The translations under genes and the position numbers were made by a program. The notes under the pieces were generated by a model, which saw only the letters and a program-made list of their open reading frames with translations, ran no database searches and was not told the DNA's origin. From Aerococcus sanguinicola (GTDB taxonomy: Bacteria > Bacillota > Bacilli > Lactobacillales > Aerococcaceae): DNA of 64,000 nt. This document shows, one piece after another, positions 1-8,050 of the stretch. The stretch lies in assembly GCF_008726925.1 (NCBI RefSeq), contig NZ_VYWO01000003.1, positions 185,737 through 249,736 of the forward strand, given 5' to 3'. The stretch's first letter is position 1. Every line of letters begins with the position of its first letter.

Positions 1-1531
1 GGCGCTCGAGAATGAACAGGCCAACTGGCAAACCATCACCCAGTATAAGCTGCCAGAAATTGAAGCGGTTCTTGTCTCAGCCCAAGACGCGACAGATAAA
101 TTGTTCTCAAAAATCAAAGCTCGTCAAATGTCGGATAAGGCCGAAGACCTCATCCAGGAAGCGCGGACGGAAGTTGAGGGGATTAACCAACGTTTGGAGA
201 AACTCCTAGACCAGGAAGCGGCCAATGCGACCTATCATGAAGAGCTCTATGACCGTTATGCTAAGATTCGCAAGCAATTGCTTGCCCATAGCTATGCTTA
301 CGGACCTTCCCAGGAAACTTTAGAGAAGAATTTATCTTATATCGAGTTAGATTTCACCAAATATAATGAACTAATGAATGATGGGGACTTCATCGGGGCC
401 CATGAGATCCTCGAGCAGATCCAAGCGGACATTGAGTCCTTAGAGGGAATGATGGAAGAGATTCCAAGCCTCTTGACCCGGATCGATGAGGAATATATGG
501 CCCAGTATGAAGACTTAAACCAAGGTTACAAGGCCATGCTCGAAGAGGATTACCGCTTCCCCATGGATGTGGATATTCCTGAAGAGATCAACCAAGTGGA
601 CAAGGTCATCACGAATGCCAAGGAAGCGATTGCCCGGGCTGATCTGGATGAAGCCCAAGCCATTATGGAACGAGCTGAAGTGCAGATTGACCGGACCTAT
701 GAGCTAATGGAAGCGGAACTTCGCGCCAAGCAGTATATTGGCGCCAACCAGGGGGCCATGCAGCAAGCCCTGACCAAGGTCCACCAGTCCAACCGCTACG
801 CGATCTTAGAGATTGACCGGGTAGCGCAGAACTACCAACTCTCTGGTAGCGAAATGTCCCAGATGCGGGACTATGCCGACCAGATTGACCGCCTGCAAGA
901 AACCATCGACTATAGCAACCAACAGGAAGGCAACCATACCATTGCCTATACCGATATGGAGACCCGCTACCGGGATAGCTACGACACCCTGTCTGAGATC
1001 GAGAAGGGCCAGTCAAAGATTGTTTCTTCACTCGCTGGACTCAAGCAACAGGAACGGGAAGCCCGCGACCAGCTCTACCTCTATGAGTTAGAACTCCGCA
1101 ATATCAAGCGTAAGGTTAGCCAATACCACCTACCAGGTCTAGACGCTAGCTACTTGGACCGCTTCTTTGCCTGTGAGGATACCCTGGATGCTATGCGATC
1201 CAAACTCAACCGGGTCAAGCTGGATATGGATGAGATTAACCGTTTAAATCAAATAATTGCTGAGGATATTGAGTTTTTGGATACGGAAATCGAGAAAACA
1301 CTCGACTATGTGCGCTTGACCGAAACCGCCATCCAATATGCCAACCGTTACCGGGCTAGTCATCCTGAGATTAACGATGCCGTGGACTACTCCCACTACC
1401 TCTTCAATGAGCGCTATGACTACCAAGGAGCCTACCAGGCGATTGTGGATGGTGTGTCGAAATTCGACAGCCAAGCCCAAAGCGAAATTGAAAAAATTTA
1501 CCGCGCAGATAAGGCCAAGTATAATTATTAG
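1..1531 (+). CDS. ezrA: Septation ring formation regulator EzrA (5'-truncated by window edge)
   Basis: Membrane-anchored modulator of FtsZ ring assembly that acts at the division septum. The frame is open from base 2, so the window holds 509 codons of a protein usually about 570 residues long. The N-terminal transmembrane anchor and first helix are off the left edge. What is visible is almost entirely charged, heptad-like helix with many Glu, Gln, Leu and Arg, as expected for the spectrin-like repeats, ending IYRADKAKYNY. It is followed after 75 nt by a cysteine desulfurase and thiI, the ezrA-nifZ-thiI order known from Bacillus and relatives, which supports the name. A Met at 101 lies inside the gene and is not its start. 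Confidence 0.9.
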   Translation, partial: ALENEQANWQTITQYKLPEIEAVLVSAQDATDKLFSKIKARQMSDKAEDLIQEARTEVEGINQRLEKLLDQEAANATYHEELYDRYAKIRKQLLAHSYAYGPSQETLEKNLSYIELDFTKYNELMNDGDFIGAHEILEQIQADIESLEGMMEEIPSLLTRIDEEYMAQYEDLNQGYKAMLEEDYRFPMDVDIPEEINQVDKVITNAKEAIARADLDEAQAIMERAEVQIDRTYELMEAELRAKQYIGANQGAMQQALTKVHQSNRYAILEIDRVAQNYQLSGSEMSQMRDYADQIDRLQETIDYSNQQEGNHTIAYTDMETRYRDSYDTLSEIEKGQSKIVSSLAGLKQQEREARDQLYLYELELRNIKRKVSQYHLPGLDASYLDRFFACEDTLDAMRSKLNRVKLDMDEINRLNQIIAEDIEFLDTEIEKTLDYVRLTETAIQYANRYRASHPEINDAVDYSHYLFNERYDYQGAYQAIVDGVSKFDSQAQSEIEKIYRADKAKYNY

Positions 1532-1543
1532 AATCGTCAAGTT

Positions 1544-1574
1544 CCCTCTCCCGATCGGCGACATCTGGAGAGGG
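1544..1574 (+). terminator. Hairpin after ezrA, possible weak terminator
   Basis: An 8-bp perfect inverted repeat (CCCTCTCC 1544-1551, GGAGAGGG 1567-1574) with a 15-nt loop follows the ezrA stop. The downstream T content is poor, so it may attenuate rather than end transcription before the desulfurase gene. Confidence 0.4.
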
Positions 1575-1606
1575 TTCACTGTTTTAAGAGAAAGGAAGCT
1601 AATGTC

Positions 1607-2758
1607 ATGTCAAAAACGATTTATTTTGACAACAGTGCCACCACTAAGATTTTTCCAGAAGCAGCTGAATCCATGCTGAAGACTATGCAGACTTACTATG
1701 CCAACCCCTCCAGCCTCCATGCCTTGGGTAATCAAGCCCACCGCCTCCTGGAATCCGCCCGTAAGCAGGCGGCGACTATCCTAGGCTGCACACCAGAAGA
1801 AGTCTTCTTCACGGGTTCAGGCACAGAATCCGATAATTGGGCGGTCAAAGGGACCGCTTTGGAGAAGGCAGGGGCTGGCAAGCACTTGATCACGAGCCAA
1901 GTCGAACACCCGGCCATTATGAATACCATGCACGCCTTAGAGAAACAGGGCTTTGATGTGACCTATTTACCGGTGGACCAAACGGGCAAAATTAACCCAG
2001 AAGACTTGAAGTCGGCCATCCGTCCCGATACCACTCTAGTTTCGATCATGGCCATCAATAACGAAATTGGCAGCCAGCAGCCCATTAGCCAGCTTGCTGA
2101 AGTATTAGAAGACTATCCCAGCATCCACTTCCATGTCGACGGGGTGCAGAGTTTCATGAAGACACCACGTCCTTTGATCCACGACCGGGTCGATTTAATG
2201 AGTTTTTCAGCACATAAGTTCAATGGGCCCAGGGGATGTGGTATCCTATATAAGAAAGCTAACCGGCAGATCCTCCCCTTACTCGATGGTGGGGGACAAG
2301 AGCACTTGCTCAGAAGCTCGACGGAGAACCTGCCCGCTATTGTAGCGACGGTTAAGGCCATGCGCTTGACCCAGGAAGGAGCAGCTGAGGAGAAGCTTAG
2401 ACACCAAAGCTTCCAAGACCGTCTCCGTCAATTCTTGGCCGAAGAAGCCGACCAAGTCACTGTCTTCAGTCCCGAGGATGGGGCAGCCCATATCTTGTGC
2501 TTTGCCCTCAAAGGTGTCCGCGGAGAGGTGATGGTCCATGCCTTGGAAGAAGAGGGGATCTATGTATCAACGACCAGCGCCTGCTCTAGCCGGAAGAGCC
2601 AACAGGGGTCGTCCACCCTAGCGGCCATGCCGGTCGATCCAAGTCTTGCCCGCTGTGCCATCCGTCTGAGCTTCGGCCAGGATAACCGGATGGACGAAAT
2701 CGAAAGCTTTATTGCCGTCTACCGTCGTTTGCTTCACAAATTCGCCAAAATTCAATAG
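1607..2758 (+). CDS. nifZ: Cysteine desulfurase, NifS/IscS family
   Basis: PLP enzyme that takes sulfur from cysteine as an enzyme-bound persulfide, leaving alanine. At 383 aa it has normal family length. The PLP lysine is K204 in SAHKFNGPRGCG and the persulfide cysteine is C326 in TSACSSRKSQ, in a long mobile loop as in group I desulfurases. An N-terminal YFDNSATTK motif marks the cofactor domain. The gene ends 8 nt before thiI, so the two are probably one transcript. By analogy with Bacillus NifZ-ThiI, its persulfide would serve tRNA 4-thiouridine synthesis. The symbol rests on that synteny. A general Fe-S cluster role cannot be excluded from sequence. Confidence 0.88.
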   Translation: MSKTIYFDNSATTKIFPEAAESMLKTMQTYYANPSSLHALGNQAHRLLESARKQAATILGCTPEEVFFTGSGTESDNWAVKGTALEKAGAGKHLITSQVEHPAIMNTMHALEKQGFDVTYLPVDQTGKINPEDLKSAIRPDTTLVSIMAINNEIGSQQPISQLAEVLEDYPSIHFHVDGVQSFMKTPRPLIHDRVDLMSFSAHKFNGPRGCGILYKKANRQILPLLDGGGQEHLLRSSTENLPAIVATVKAMRLTQEGAAEEKLRHQSFQDRLRQFLAEEADQVTVFSPEDGAAHILCFALKGVRGEVMVHALEEEGIYVSTTSACSSRKSQQGSSTLAAMPVDPSLARCAIRLSFGQDNRMDEIESFIAVYRRLLHKFAKIQ

Positions 2759-2766
2759 GAGGTCCT

Positions 2767-3993
2767 ATGAAAAAAATTATTATGATCCGTTATGGGGAAT
2801 TGTCCATCAAGGGCAAGAACAAGCGCCGCTTCATCCGCATACTATCGGATAATATCAAGCGTGCCCTCTATGACTATCCCCAAGTCAAAGTGAGCCAACA
2901 ACATGATTTTATGTTTCTTCACCTGGATGATGCCCCCCAAGAGCTCGTCCTTGAACGCCTGCAGGACGTCTTCGGCATCCAATCCTATAGCCCGGCTTTG
3001 TCTATCGAACGCGACTTTGACAAGCTAAAGGAAGTTGCCCTTGACGTAGTTGCCCAGGAAATGGCCAAGTCAGAAATTAAGACCTTTAAGATTGCTACGT
3101 CGCGCTCGGACCATTCTTATCGCTTAGATACCAATGCCATTAACCGGGAACTCGGCGCTCATGTGGGGGCAGCCTATCCCGAGCTCAAGGTCCAATTAAA
3201 GCAACCTGATCTAAGCTTAAGAGTGAAGGTGCGCGAACAGGACTTCCTCCTGTCAACGGACTGGCTGCCTGGACTGGGTGGCCTGCCAGTGGGTTCGAGT
3301 GCCAAAGCTGTGCTCATGCTATCGGGGGGGATTGATTCGCCAGTAGCCGGTTACCTAGCCATGAAGCGGGGCATCCGGGTGACGGCCCTCCACTTTGCGT
3401 CGCCTCCCTATACCAGCCCCCAAGCCCTGGAGAAGGCTAAGAAGTTAGCGGGCAAGCTCAGCCGCTTCTCTGCTTGGATTAACTTCTTAGAGGTACCTTT
3501 TACCGAAATCCAGGAAGAAATTAAAGAAAAAATCCCTAAAGAATATCTGATGACGGTAACCCGGCGGATGATGTACCGGGTAGCGGATGCCTTGCGCGAC
3601 CAATATGACGGCTTAGCCATTGTTAATGGGGAATCGGTAGGGCAAGTGGCTTCTCAAACTTTGGAGAGTATGTACACCATCAATGACGTCACATCGACGC
3701 CTATCCTCCGCCCCTTAGTGACCATGGATAAGCTTGAAATCATTGATATTGCTGAAAAGATCGATACTTATGATCTGTCTATCCTACCTTACGAAGATTG
3801 CTGTACGGTTTTTGCCCCTCCATCTCCTAAGACCAAGCCCCACTTGGACGAGGTGGAATACTTGGAGCAGCGTTTGGCCATTGATGAGCTCGTTCAAGCA
3901 GCTGTTGACCAGACGAAGTTTGAACGGATTGAGTGGCAGGACCAGGTGCGAGAAGCTGAGCATTTTGCAGATGAATTTGAAGATTTGTTGTAA
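2767..3993 (+). CDS. thiI: tRNA 4-thiouridine sulfurtransferase ThiI
   Basis: Adenylates U8 of tRNA and inserts sulfur to form s4U; in some organisms it also supplies sulfur for thiamine thiazole. The 408 aa comprise an N-terminal ferredoxin-like region and THUMP domain (about 1-165) and a PP-loop ATPase with SGGIDSP at residues 186-192. The paired cysteines C345-C346 in YEDCCTVF occupy the disulfide/persulfide site. There is no C-terminal rhodanese domain, which is normal for Firmicutes and implies direct persulfide delivery by the upstream desulfurase. The start has an AGGAGG-like site overlapping the end of the upstream gene. Confidence 0.93.
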   Translation: MKKIIMIRYGELSIKGKNKRRFIRILSDNIKRALYDYPQVKVSQQHDFMFLHLDDAPQELVLERLQDVFGIQSYSPALSIERDFDKLKEVALDVVAQEMAKSEIKTFKIATSRSDHSYRLDTNAINRELGAHVGAAYPELKVQLKQPDLSLRVKVREQDFLLSTDWLPGLGGLPVGSSAKAVLMLSGGIDSPVAGYLAMKRGIRVTALHFASPPYTSPQALEKAKKLAGKLSRFSAWINFLEVPFTEIQEEIKEKIPKEYLMTVTRRMMYRVADALRDQYDGLAIVNGESVGQVASQTLESMYTINDVTSTPILRPLVTMDKLEIIDIAEKIDTYDLSILPYEDCCTVFAPPSPKTKPHLDEVEYLEQRLAIDELVQAAVDQTKFERIEWQDQVREAEHFADEFEDLL

Positions 3994-4040
3994 AATAGGA
4001 GTAGACTAAGAGAGTGTGACAAAAGTCGGGAACAAAAAAA

Positions 4041-4059
4041 GACTGGGATCTTCCCAGTC
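4041..4059 (-). terminator. Hairpin terminator, T-run on the minus strand
   Basis: GACTGGG (4041-4047) and CCCAGTC (4053-4059) form a 7-bp stem with a 5-nt loop. Seven A residues precede it on the plus strand, so the minus strand reads hairpin then T7. It would end a minus-strand transcript arriving through the repeat array. In the plus direction, after thiI, the tail is poor in T. Confidence 0.65.
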
Positions 4060-4074
4060 CTTGTGTGTTAGTTA

Positions 4075-4187
4075 GGTTCGTAAAGGCAGAAAGGGAGTGA
4101 CTTCAGAAAAGTGGAACGATCGGCTTGTAGCCGCTCTTATCCGCTTTGCCTCCAGTCATCCCTTTCTAGGCGCCTTTACTCGCACCC
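4075..4187. repeat. Array 1 unit 1
   Basis: P1 4081-4087/4172-4178 (TAAAGGC/GCCTTTA); P2 4088-4096/4159-4167 and 4098-4102/4154-4158 with a bulged G at 4097; P3 4108-4114/4141-4147 with one U-G pair; P4 CGGCT/AGCCG 4121-4125/4129-4133, loop TGT. Confidence 0.8.
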
Positions 4188-4194
4188 TTTAGTT

Positions 4195-4308
4195 GGGTTC
4201 GCAAGAGCAGACTTGAAGTGCTTTCGCAAGTTGGGAACGTGCAAGCGTGGCTTGCCCTTATCCCAACTTACTCCAAGCATCCAAGTCTAAACGCTCTTGC
4301 TCACACCC
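4195..4308. repeat. Array 1 unit 2
   Basis: P1 4202-4208/4293-4299 (CAAGAGC/GCTCTTG); P2 begins AGACTTG 4209-4215 and pairs with 4282-4288; P3 AAGTTGGG/CCCAACTT 4228-4235/4262-4269; P4 GCAAGC/GCTTGC 4241-4246/4250-4255, loop GTG. All arms differ from unit 1 yet remain complementary. Confidence 0.8.
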
Positions 4309-4315
4309 TTTAGTT

Positions 4316-4425
4316 GGGTTCGGGCTAGCAGAAATAGCTCCTCTTCACAAAGATCCGCCGAAGACTTGCAGTCTTCTCTGGCTCTTTGCTCCAGAGGTCT
4401 ATTTCTCCCGCTAGCCCTCACACCC
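4316..4425. repeat. Array 1 unit 3
   Basis: P1 GGCTAGC/GCTAGCC 4323-4329/4410-4416; P2 AGAAATAG/CTATTTCT 4330-4337/4399-4406 plus CCTCT/AGAGG 4340-4344/4393-4397; P3 4348-4356/4380-4388 with one U-C mismatch; P4 GAAGACT/AGTCTTC 4360-4366/4370-4376, loop TGC. It ends 6 nt before the stop codon of the minus-strand gene. Confidence 0.82.
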
Positions 4426-4431
4426 TTACCT

Positions 4432-4584
4432 TTACCCGGCGTAGTAGCCGTAGAGTGCCATGGCGGTGGCGAAGACCACGGAGCCGATGATCGCAATGAG
4501 TCCGATCCAGATTAAAATTTGGCCGCGACGTTTTTTCTTCTTTTTCTTATCGTACATTTTTGATTTTGGCATGTGCTGTGGCAT
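4432..4584 (-). CDS. Small single-span membrane protein, DUF4044/Prli42-like
   Basis: A 50-aa protein with a Lys/Arg-rich cytosolic start (YDKKKKKKRRG, residues 11-21) followed by one hydrophobic helix at about 22-45 (ILIWIGLIAIIGSVVFATAM). The lysine cluster followed by an IGSVVF helix resembles the short DUF4044 proteins of Lactobacillales and, more loosely, the stressosome-associated Prli42 of Listeria. I rely on resemblance, not a search. A GAGG site lies 6 nt before the ATG at 4584; a second in-frame Met lies four codons in. An extended -10 (TGCTATAAT, 4623-4631) lies just upstream. The gene is divergent from the response regulator, and its stop sits against repeat array 1. Confidence 0.7.
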   Translation of the reverse strand: MPQHMPKSKMYDKKKKKKRRGQILIWIGLIAIIGSVVFATAMALYGYYAG

Positions 4585-4622
4585 AAGAAACCTCGCTTTC
4601 TCTTGTAAGCTGTACGCTTTTT

Positions 4623-4631
4623 ATTATAGCA
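4623..4631 (-). promoter_or_regulatory. Extended -10 promoter of the DUF4044-like gene
   Basis: Minus-strand TG-C-TATAAT lies about 40 nt upstream of the start codon. No good -35 is seen. Confidence 0.6.
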
Positions 4632-4694
4632 TAGGGATATATGAATTGCTTAAGGAATATTTTTCACAAAAACTAAATACTATGGAGATGGAGT

Positions 4695-5408
4695 GTGAAT
4701 GGAATGAGTGAAGAAGCAACACGCGTATTAATTATTGAAGATGAGAAGAATTTGGCTCGCTTCATTGAATTGGAGTTGAAGTATGAAGGTTATGAAGTCC
4801 AAACTTGCTACAATGGCCGCACGGGGCTCAAGGCTGCTCTAGAAGAAGACTGGGACATTATCTTACTGGATCTGATGCTGCCAGAGATCAATGGGGTGGA
4901 AGTTTGCCGCCGCTTGCGCCATGAGAAGACAACCCCTGTCATTATGATGACGGCCCGCGATTCGATTATCGACCGGGTTTCAGGCTTGGACCAAGGGGCA
5001 GATGACTATATTGTTAAGCCTTTCGCGATTGAAGAGCTCCTCGCTCGGATGCGGGCCTTACTCCGTCGCATCAACATTGCGGAGAGTGAATTCCAAGTGA
5101 AACAAACCAAGCTGACCTTCAAGGATATCACAGTGGAAAAAGAGAACCGGATTGTCCACCGGGGGGACGACATTATCGACTTGACCAAGCGCGAATATGA
5201 GCTCCTGGTCACCCTGATGGAGAACGTAAATGTCGTCCTCTCCCGCCAGGAACTCCTCAACAAGGTTTGGAATTATGAAACCGAAATTGAAACCAATGTC
5301 GTGGATGTTTATATCCGTTACTTGCGCAATAAGATTGACCGCGAAGACCAACCTTCTTATATCCAGACAGTACGCGGCACGGGCTATGTCATGAGGACGG
5401 AACAATGA
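4695..5408 (+). CDS. DNA-binding response regulator, OmpR/PhoB family
   Basis: Cytosolic transcription factor controlled by phosphorylation. From the GTG at 4695 the receiver domain spans about 9-125 with E15/D16, phospho-acceptor D59 (DIILLDLMLP), T86 and K108 (YIVKPF). A winged-helix DNA-binding domain follows at about 140-235, with the ELL..VWNYE..TNVVDVYIRYLRNKID recognition region and the RGTGYVM wing. It most resembles the CovR/ArlR/LisR group; I cannot choose among them. Either GTG 4695 (GGAG 7 nt upstream) or ATG 4704 could start it. Its stop overlaps the ATG of the kinase (ATGA), so the pair is translationally coupled. Confidence 0.88.
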   Translation: MNGMSEEATRVLIIEDEKNLARFIELELKYEGYEVQTCYNGRTGLKAALEEDWDIILLDLMLPEINGVEVCRRLRHEKTTPVIMMTARDSIIDRVSGLDQGADDYIVKPFAIEELLARMRALLRRINIAESEFQVKQTKLTFKDITVEKENRIVHRGDDIIDLTKREYELLVTLMENVNVVLSRQELLNKVWNYETEIETNVVDVYIRYLRNKIDREDQPSYIQTVRGTGYVMRTEQ

Positions 5409-6523
5409 GATTAGATAATCAACCTGATGACCAAAAGAAGAAAAAGCGAATTTCACTTTTTTGGAAATGGGGGCTCTGCCTATCAGGGATTATCTGGCTC
5501 ATCGCCATGTTGGTACCAATTGCCATTGTGATCTTAAGTCCAGGTGAATTGGTGGTTTCTTTTGGCTTTATAGCCTTTTTCCTCCTCTTTGCTTCGGGGG
5601 TTGCCGGTTTCCTGACGGCGTCTTGGATGCTCCAACCGATTCGCGATATTAAATTTACTCTGGATCAAATCAGCTTTAAGAGCATAGCGGATACCCGGGT
5701 CCTTATTCGTGACAGCCAGGATGAGCTGACCGATATTTCCTTGGGGATCAACCAACTTCTGGATCGGATGACCCATTACATTGACCAGCAAGTTCATTTT
5801 GTCGAGGATGCTTCCCATGAGCTGCGGACGCCAGTGGCTATTGTCCAGGGCCATTTGAAGATGCTCAACCGCTGGGGCAAGGATGACCCGGAAATCTTAC
5901 AGGAATCCATCCAGTCAGCCTTGAGTGAGATTGAGCGGATGCGCGGCTTGGTCCAAGAGATGCTTGACTTATCACGGGCCGGCCAGGTCGAGATCCACTA
6001 CCAGGATGAGGCGGTGGATGCCGGTATGGTCGTGGAGGAGGTCTATGAGAACTTTAAGATGCTCCACCCTGATTTTACCTTTATCTTGAATAATGAGCTC
6101 TCTAAGCCCTATTATGTGGCCATTAACCGCCATCATTTAGAGCAATGTCTGATTATCTTGATGGACAATGCGGTCAAGTATTCAACGGATACGCCCTTGA
6201 TCCACCTGACCGTTTCGACCGATGTTGTTCGTTATGTGGAAATCGCTGTCCAAGACTTTGGGGAAGGGCTCTCTAAGGAAGACCAAGATAAGATCTTTAA
6301 CCGCTTCTACCGGGTTGACAAGGCCCGGTCCCGCGAAAGAGGGGGCAATGGCCTCGGCCTCCCGATTGCCCAGCAGTTGATTGAAGGTTACAAGGGCCAG
6401 CTCTTTGTAGAATCCTCCTTGAATAGTGGGTCCATCTTCCATATTCGCCTGCCCTTGGCTGAAGAAGTAGACGACAAGGTGCGGACGGAGGATAGTGAGC
6501 TATCAGCCCCTGGCGAAGACTAA
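5405..6523 (+). CDS. Sensor histidine kinase with a minimal extracellular loop
   Basis: Partner of the preceding response regulator, coupled by an ATGA overlap. The 372 aa contain two adjacent membrane helices (about 21-45 and 50-75) joined by only a few residues (SPGEL). A HAMP linker follows at about 75-128, then HisKA with H138 in FVEDASHELRTP and HATPase_c with the N box (MDNAVKYS), DFGEGL and GGNGLGLPIA. Related CovS/ArlS kinases carry an ectodomain of about 100 residues or more between the helices; this one has essentially none. It probably senses within the membrane or through a partner. The last 20 residues are acidic and unstructured. Confidence 0.88.
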   Translation: MRLDNQPDDQKKKKRISLFWKWGLCLSGIIWLIAMLVPIAIVILSPGELVVSFGFIAFFLLFASGVAGFLTASWMLQPIRDIKFTLDQISFKSIADTRVLIRDSQDELTDISLGINQLLDRMTHYIDQQVHFVEDASHELRTPVAIVQGHLKMLNRWGKDDPEILQESIQSALSEIERMRGLVQEMLDLSRAGQVEIHYQDEAVDAGMVVEEVYENFKMLHPDFTFILNNELSKPYYVAINRHHLEQCLIILMDNAVKYSTDTPLIHLTVSTDVVRYVEIAVQDFGEGLSKEDQDKIFNRFYRVDKARSRERGGNGLGLPIAQQLIEGYKGQLFVESSLNSGSIFHIRLPLAEEVDDKVRTEDSELSAPGED

Positions 6524-6536
6524 TCGTTAAAACAAA

Positions 6537-6577
6537 AATGCCTTAAAGCAGCTTACTAGGTCTGCTTTAAGGCATTT
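6537..6577. terminator. Bidirectional terminator between kinase gene and yidC
   Basis: A 16-bp perfect stem (6537-6552 with 6562-6577, 9-nt loop) is flanked by A-rich and T-rich sequence. It serves the convergent kinase and yidC transcripts. Confidence 0.85.
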
Positions 6578-6598
6578 CATTTTAGCTTGATTTAAGCT

Positions 6599-7528
6599 TT
6601 ATTGACGTTTTTGCTTGCCGGCGTTCCGTTGTTTTTTCGGACGGTCGCTGACTTGGCGTGGCTGGTCTGCCTTGGCACTTTGGGTAACGTCCTTAGCTTG
6701 AGGTCTTGGACTGGACTTCACCTTAATTGGGTTCTCCTTCATCTCTGCTTCAATCCGTGCGGTAATCCGCGGCCGGTAAACGAAGTTGGTGTAGAGGGAC
6801 TGGAGGACACCCCAGAGCGCTGACACAATGAAATAGAGGGTCAGACCGGCAGGGGCGCTGAAGACAATGAAGCCCATCATCACTGGCATCATAAACATAG
6901 ACATCTTCATTTGGGCCCGTTGCTCTTCTGGAATCCCTTGGAGGGAAACCCAGGACTGTAGGGCATAGAGGGCAATCGTGATGATAGCGAAGAGTAGGCT
7001 AGGCTCTCCCAGTGGAATCCCGAAGAAGGTATAGGCCTTGATTTCAGGACTGGTGCGGATTGCCGCATAGAGGCCTGAGAAGATCGGCAATTGGATAAGG
7101 AGAGGCAGGCAGCCCTTCATCCCACCGAGCATGGAAATGTTGTTTTCCTTGAGAAATTCTTGCTGCTCCATGGCCAGGCGCATCCGCTCTTCGTCACTTG
7201 CGGCGTTCTTTTGCCGCTCCTGCATTTCCTTCATATAGGGTTGGAATTCCTTCATCCGTACCGAGTGTTCCATGGTGGAATTCAGCTGGCGCATGGTGAG
7301 TGGCAAGAGGACCAAGCGTACCAAAATGGTCATGGTGATAATGGCCAGGCCATAATTGCCATTAAAGATATCAGCAAACCAATTGAGTAAGCGGTTGATC
7401 GGCATGGCGAACCAACGGAAGCCAAAACCGTCCGGATTATTCGGGTTGGCACAGCCAGCTAGTAAAAGCGTACTAGTTAGCGTCAAGGCAAGCAGCTTGG
7501 CCCGCTTGCCTGTCAATGAGTTAAACAA
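6599..7528 (-). CDS. yidC: Membrane protein insertase YidC/OxaA (lipoprotein type)
   Basis: Inserts and folds membrane proteins, alone or with SecYEG. The 309 aa begin with a lipoprotein signal (LLLAGC, lipidated C26). The Oxa1 core follows with about five membrane helices: WFADIFNGNYGLAIITMTILVRLVLLPL with the conserved groove arginine, then an MLGGMKGCLPLLIQLPIFSGLY block. The tail is strongly basic (PRPQAKDVTQ...KKQRNAGKQKRQ), as in Gram-positive YidC proteins that contact ribosomes. The start is TTG at 7528 behind an AGGA site. Acylphosphatase lies just upstream, an association common in lactobacilli, but the rRNA methyltransferase usually next to that pair is absent here. Confidence 0.92.
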   Translation of the reverse strand: MFNSLTGKRAKLLALTLTSTLLLAGCANPNNPDGFGFRWFAMPINRLLNWFADIFNGNYGLAIITMTILVRLVLLPLTMRQLNSTMEHSVRMKEFQPYMKEMQERQKNAASDEERMRLAMEQQEFLKENNISMLGGMKGCLPLLIQLPIFSGLYAAIRTSPEIKAYTFFGIPLGEPSLLFAIITIALYALQSWVSLQGIPEEQRAQMKMSMFMMPVMMGFIVFSAPAGLTLYFIVSALWGVLQSLYTNFVYRPRITARIEAEMKENPIKVKSSPRPQAKDVTQSAKADQPRQVSDRPKKQRNAGKQKRQ

Positions 7529-7595
7529 TATGTCACGTCCTTTAAACTTTGATAAAAAACTTACCCTATTATTCTATCGAAACTAGCTAGTGATT

Positions 7596-7868
7596 TCAAT
7601 AAAGCGTTTCAAAAGAATCTTTAAAATCTAAGTCTTCTTCTGCGATAAGGTCGACCTGGTCAATCCGGGCATAGGGATTGGCTTCCTCAAGGGCTTGGAG
7701 GAAGTCTTCCCGGGTCTGGGCATCGGCTTGGAGGACCAAGCTCACACTACCGTCTGCTTCATTTTTTACCGAGCCGCCTAAGTCCCACTGGCGGGCTAAT
7801 TGGCTGCAATGGAAGCGGAAGCCGACCCCTTGGACCCGGCCGCTGATACGAAGTTTACTGGTTAACAT
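7596..7868 (-). CDS. acyP: Acylphosphatase
   Basis: Small cytosolic enzyme (90 aa, normal size) that hydrolyses acyl phosphates such as carbamoyl or acetyl phosphate. The signature GRVQGVGFRFH near residues 10-20 carries the phosphate-binding arginine, and the catalytic asparagine lies in GSVKNEADGSV. A near-perfect AGGAGG precedes ATG 7868, with a minus-strand extended -10 (TGCTATGAT, 7889-7897) about 20 nt above. It lies 67 nt upstream of yidC on the same strand and is divergent from ftsK. Confidence 0.9.
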   Translation of the reverse strand: MLTSKLRISGRVQGVGFRFHCSQLARQWDLGGSVKNEADGSVSLVLQADAQTREDFLQALEEANPYARIDQVDLIAEEDLDFKDSFETLY

Positions 7869-7888
7869 CTTCTAACCTCCTTTCTTTA

Positions 7889-7897
7889 ATCATAGCA
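7889..7897 (-). promoter_or_regulatory. Extended -10 promoter of acyP
   Basis: Minus-strand TG-C-TATGAT just upstream of the acyP ribosome binding site; no clear -35. Confidence 0.55.
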
Positions 7898-7989
7898 TGC
7901 TTCCTGTGCGAGGGGGAATAGGAGAGACGGAAAACTTTCTTGCTAGAATTAATCCTGGCTCAGAGGCTGCGTAAAGCTTCAAAATTGTA

Positions 7990-8022
7990 TATAATATATG
8001 GTGTACCATCGTCGAAGCGACG
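7990..8022 (+). promoter_or_regulatory. ftsK promoter region with two inverted repeats
   Basis: A consensus TATAAT lies at 7990-7995. A 12-base inverted repeat ATGGT-GT-ACCAT follows at 7998-8009, over the expected transcription start. Immediately after it is the hairpin CGTCG-AAG-CGACG at 8010-8022. The pair could be an operator or a leader structure. Confidence 0.5.
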
Positions 8023-8050
8023 ACTTTAGAAAGGATGTTGTCAGAAGTCA

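Larger units (their letters stand above)
4069..4425. repeat. Structured tandem repeat array 1 (three complete units)
   Basis: Three units with a 121-bp period fill the space between the thiI terminator and the DUF4044 gene. Each begins near a (G)GGTTCG box and ends with C[GA]CACCC. Each folds into the same extended hairpin: P1 of 7 bp, an asymmetric 3-4 nt bulge on the 3' side, P2 of 7-9 bp plus about 5 bp, P3 of 7-9 bp, and a terminal P4 of 5-7 bp with a 3-nt loop. Stem sequences differ among units but stay complementary. No protein coding is supported. The function is unknown to me. Confidence 0.85.

Noticed and set aside
663..1031. Minus-strand ORF inside ezrA (and many similar internal ORFs elsewhere)
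   Set aside because: Shadow frames of real genes caused by GC-biased codons; no start signals, and they are contained in strong coding sequence.
4287..4515. Short ORFs on both strands across array 1 unit 3
   Set aside because: They arise from the palindromic repeat; no ribosome site, and the true small gene at 4432-4584 is in another frame.
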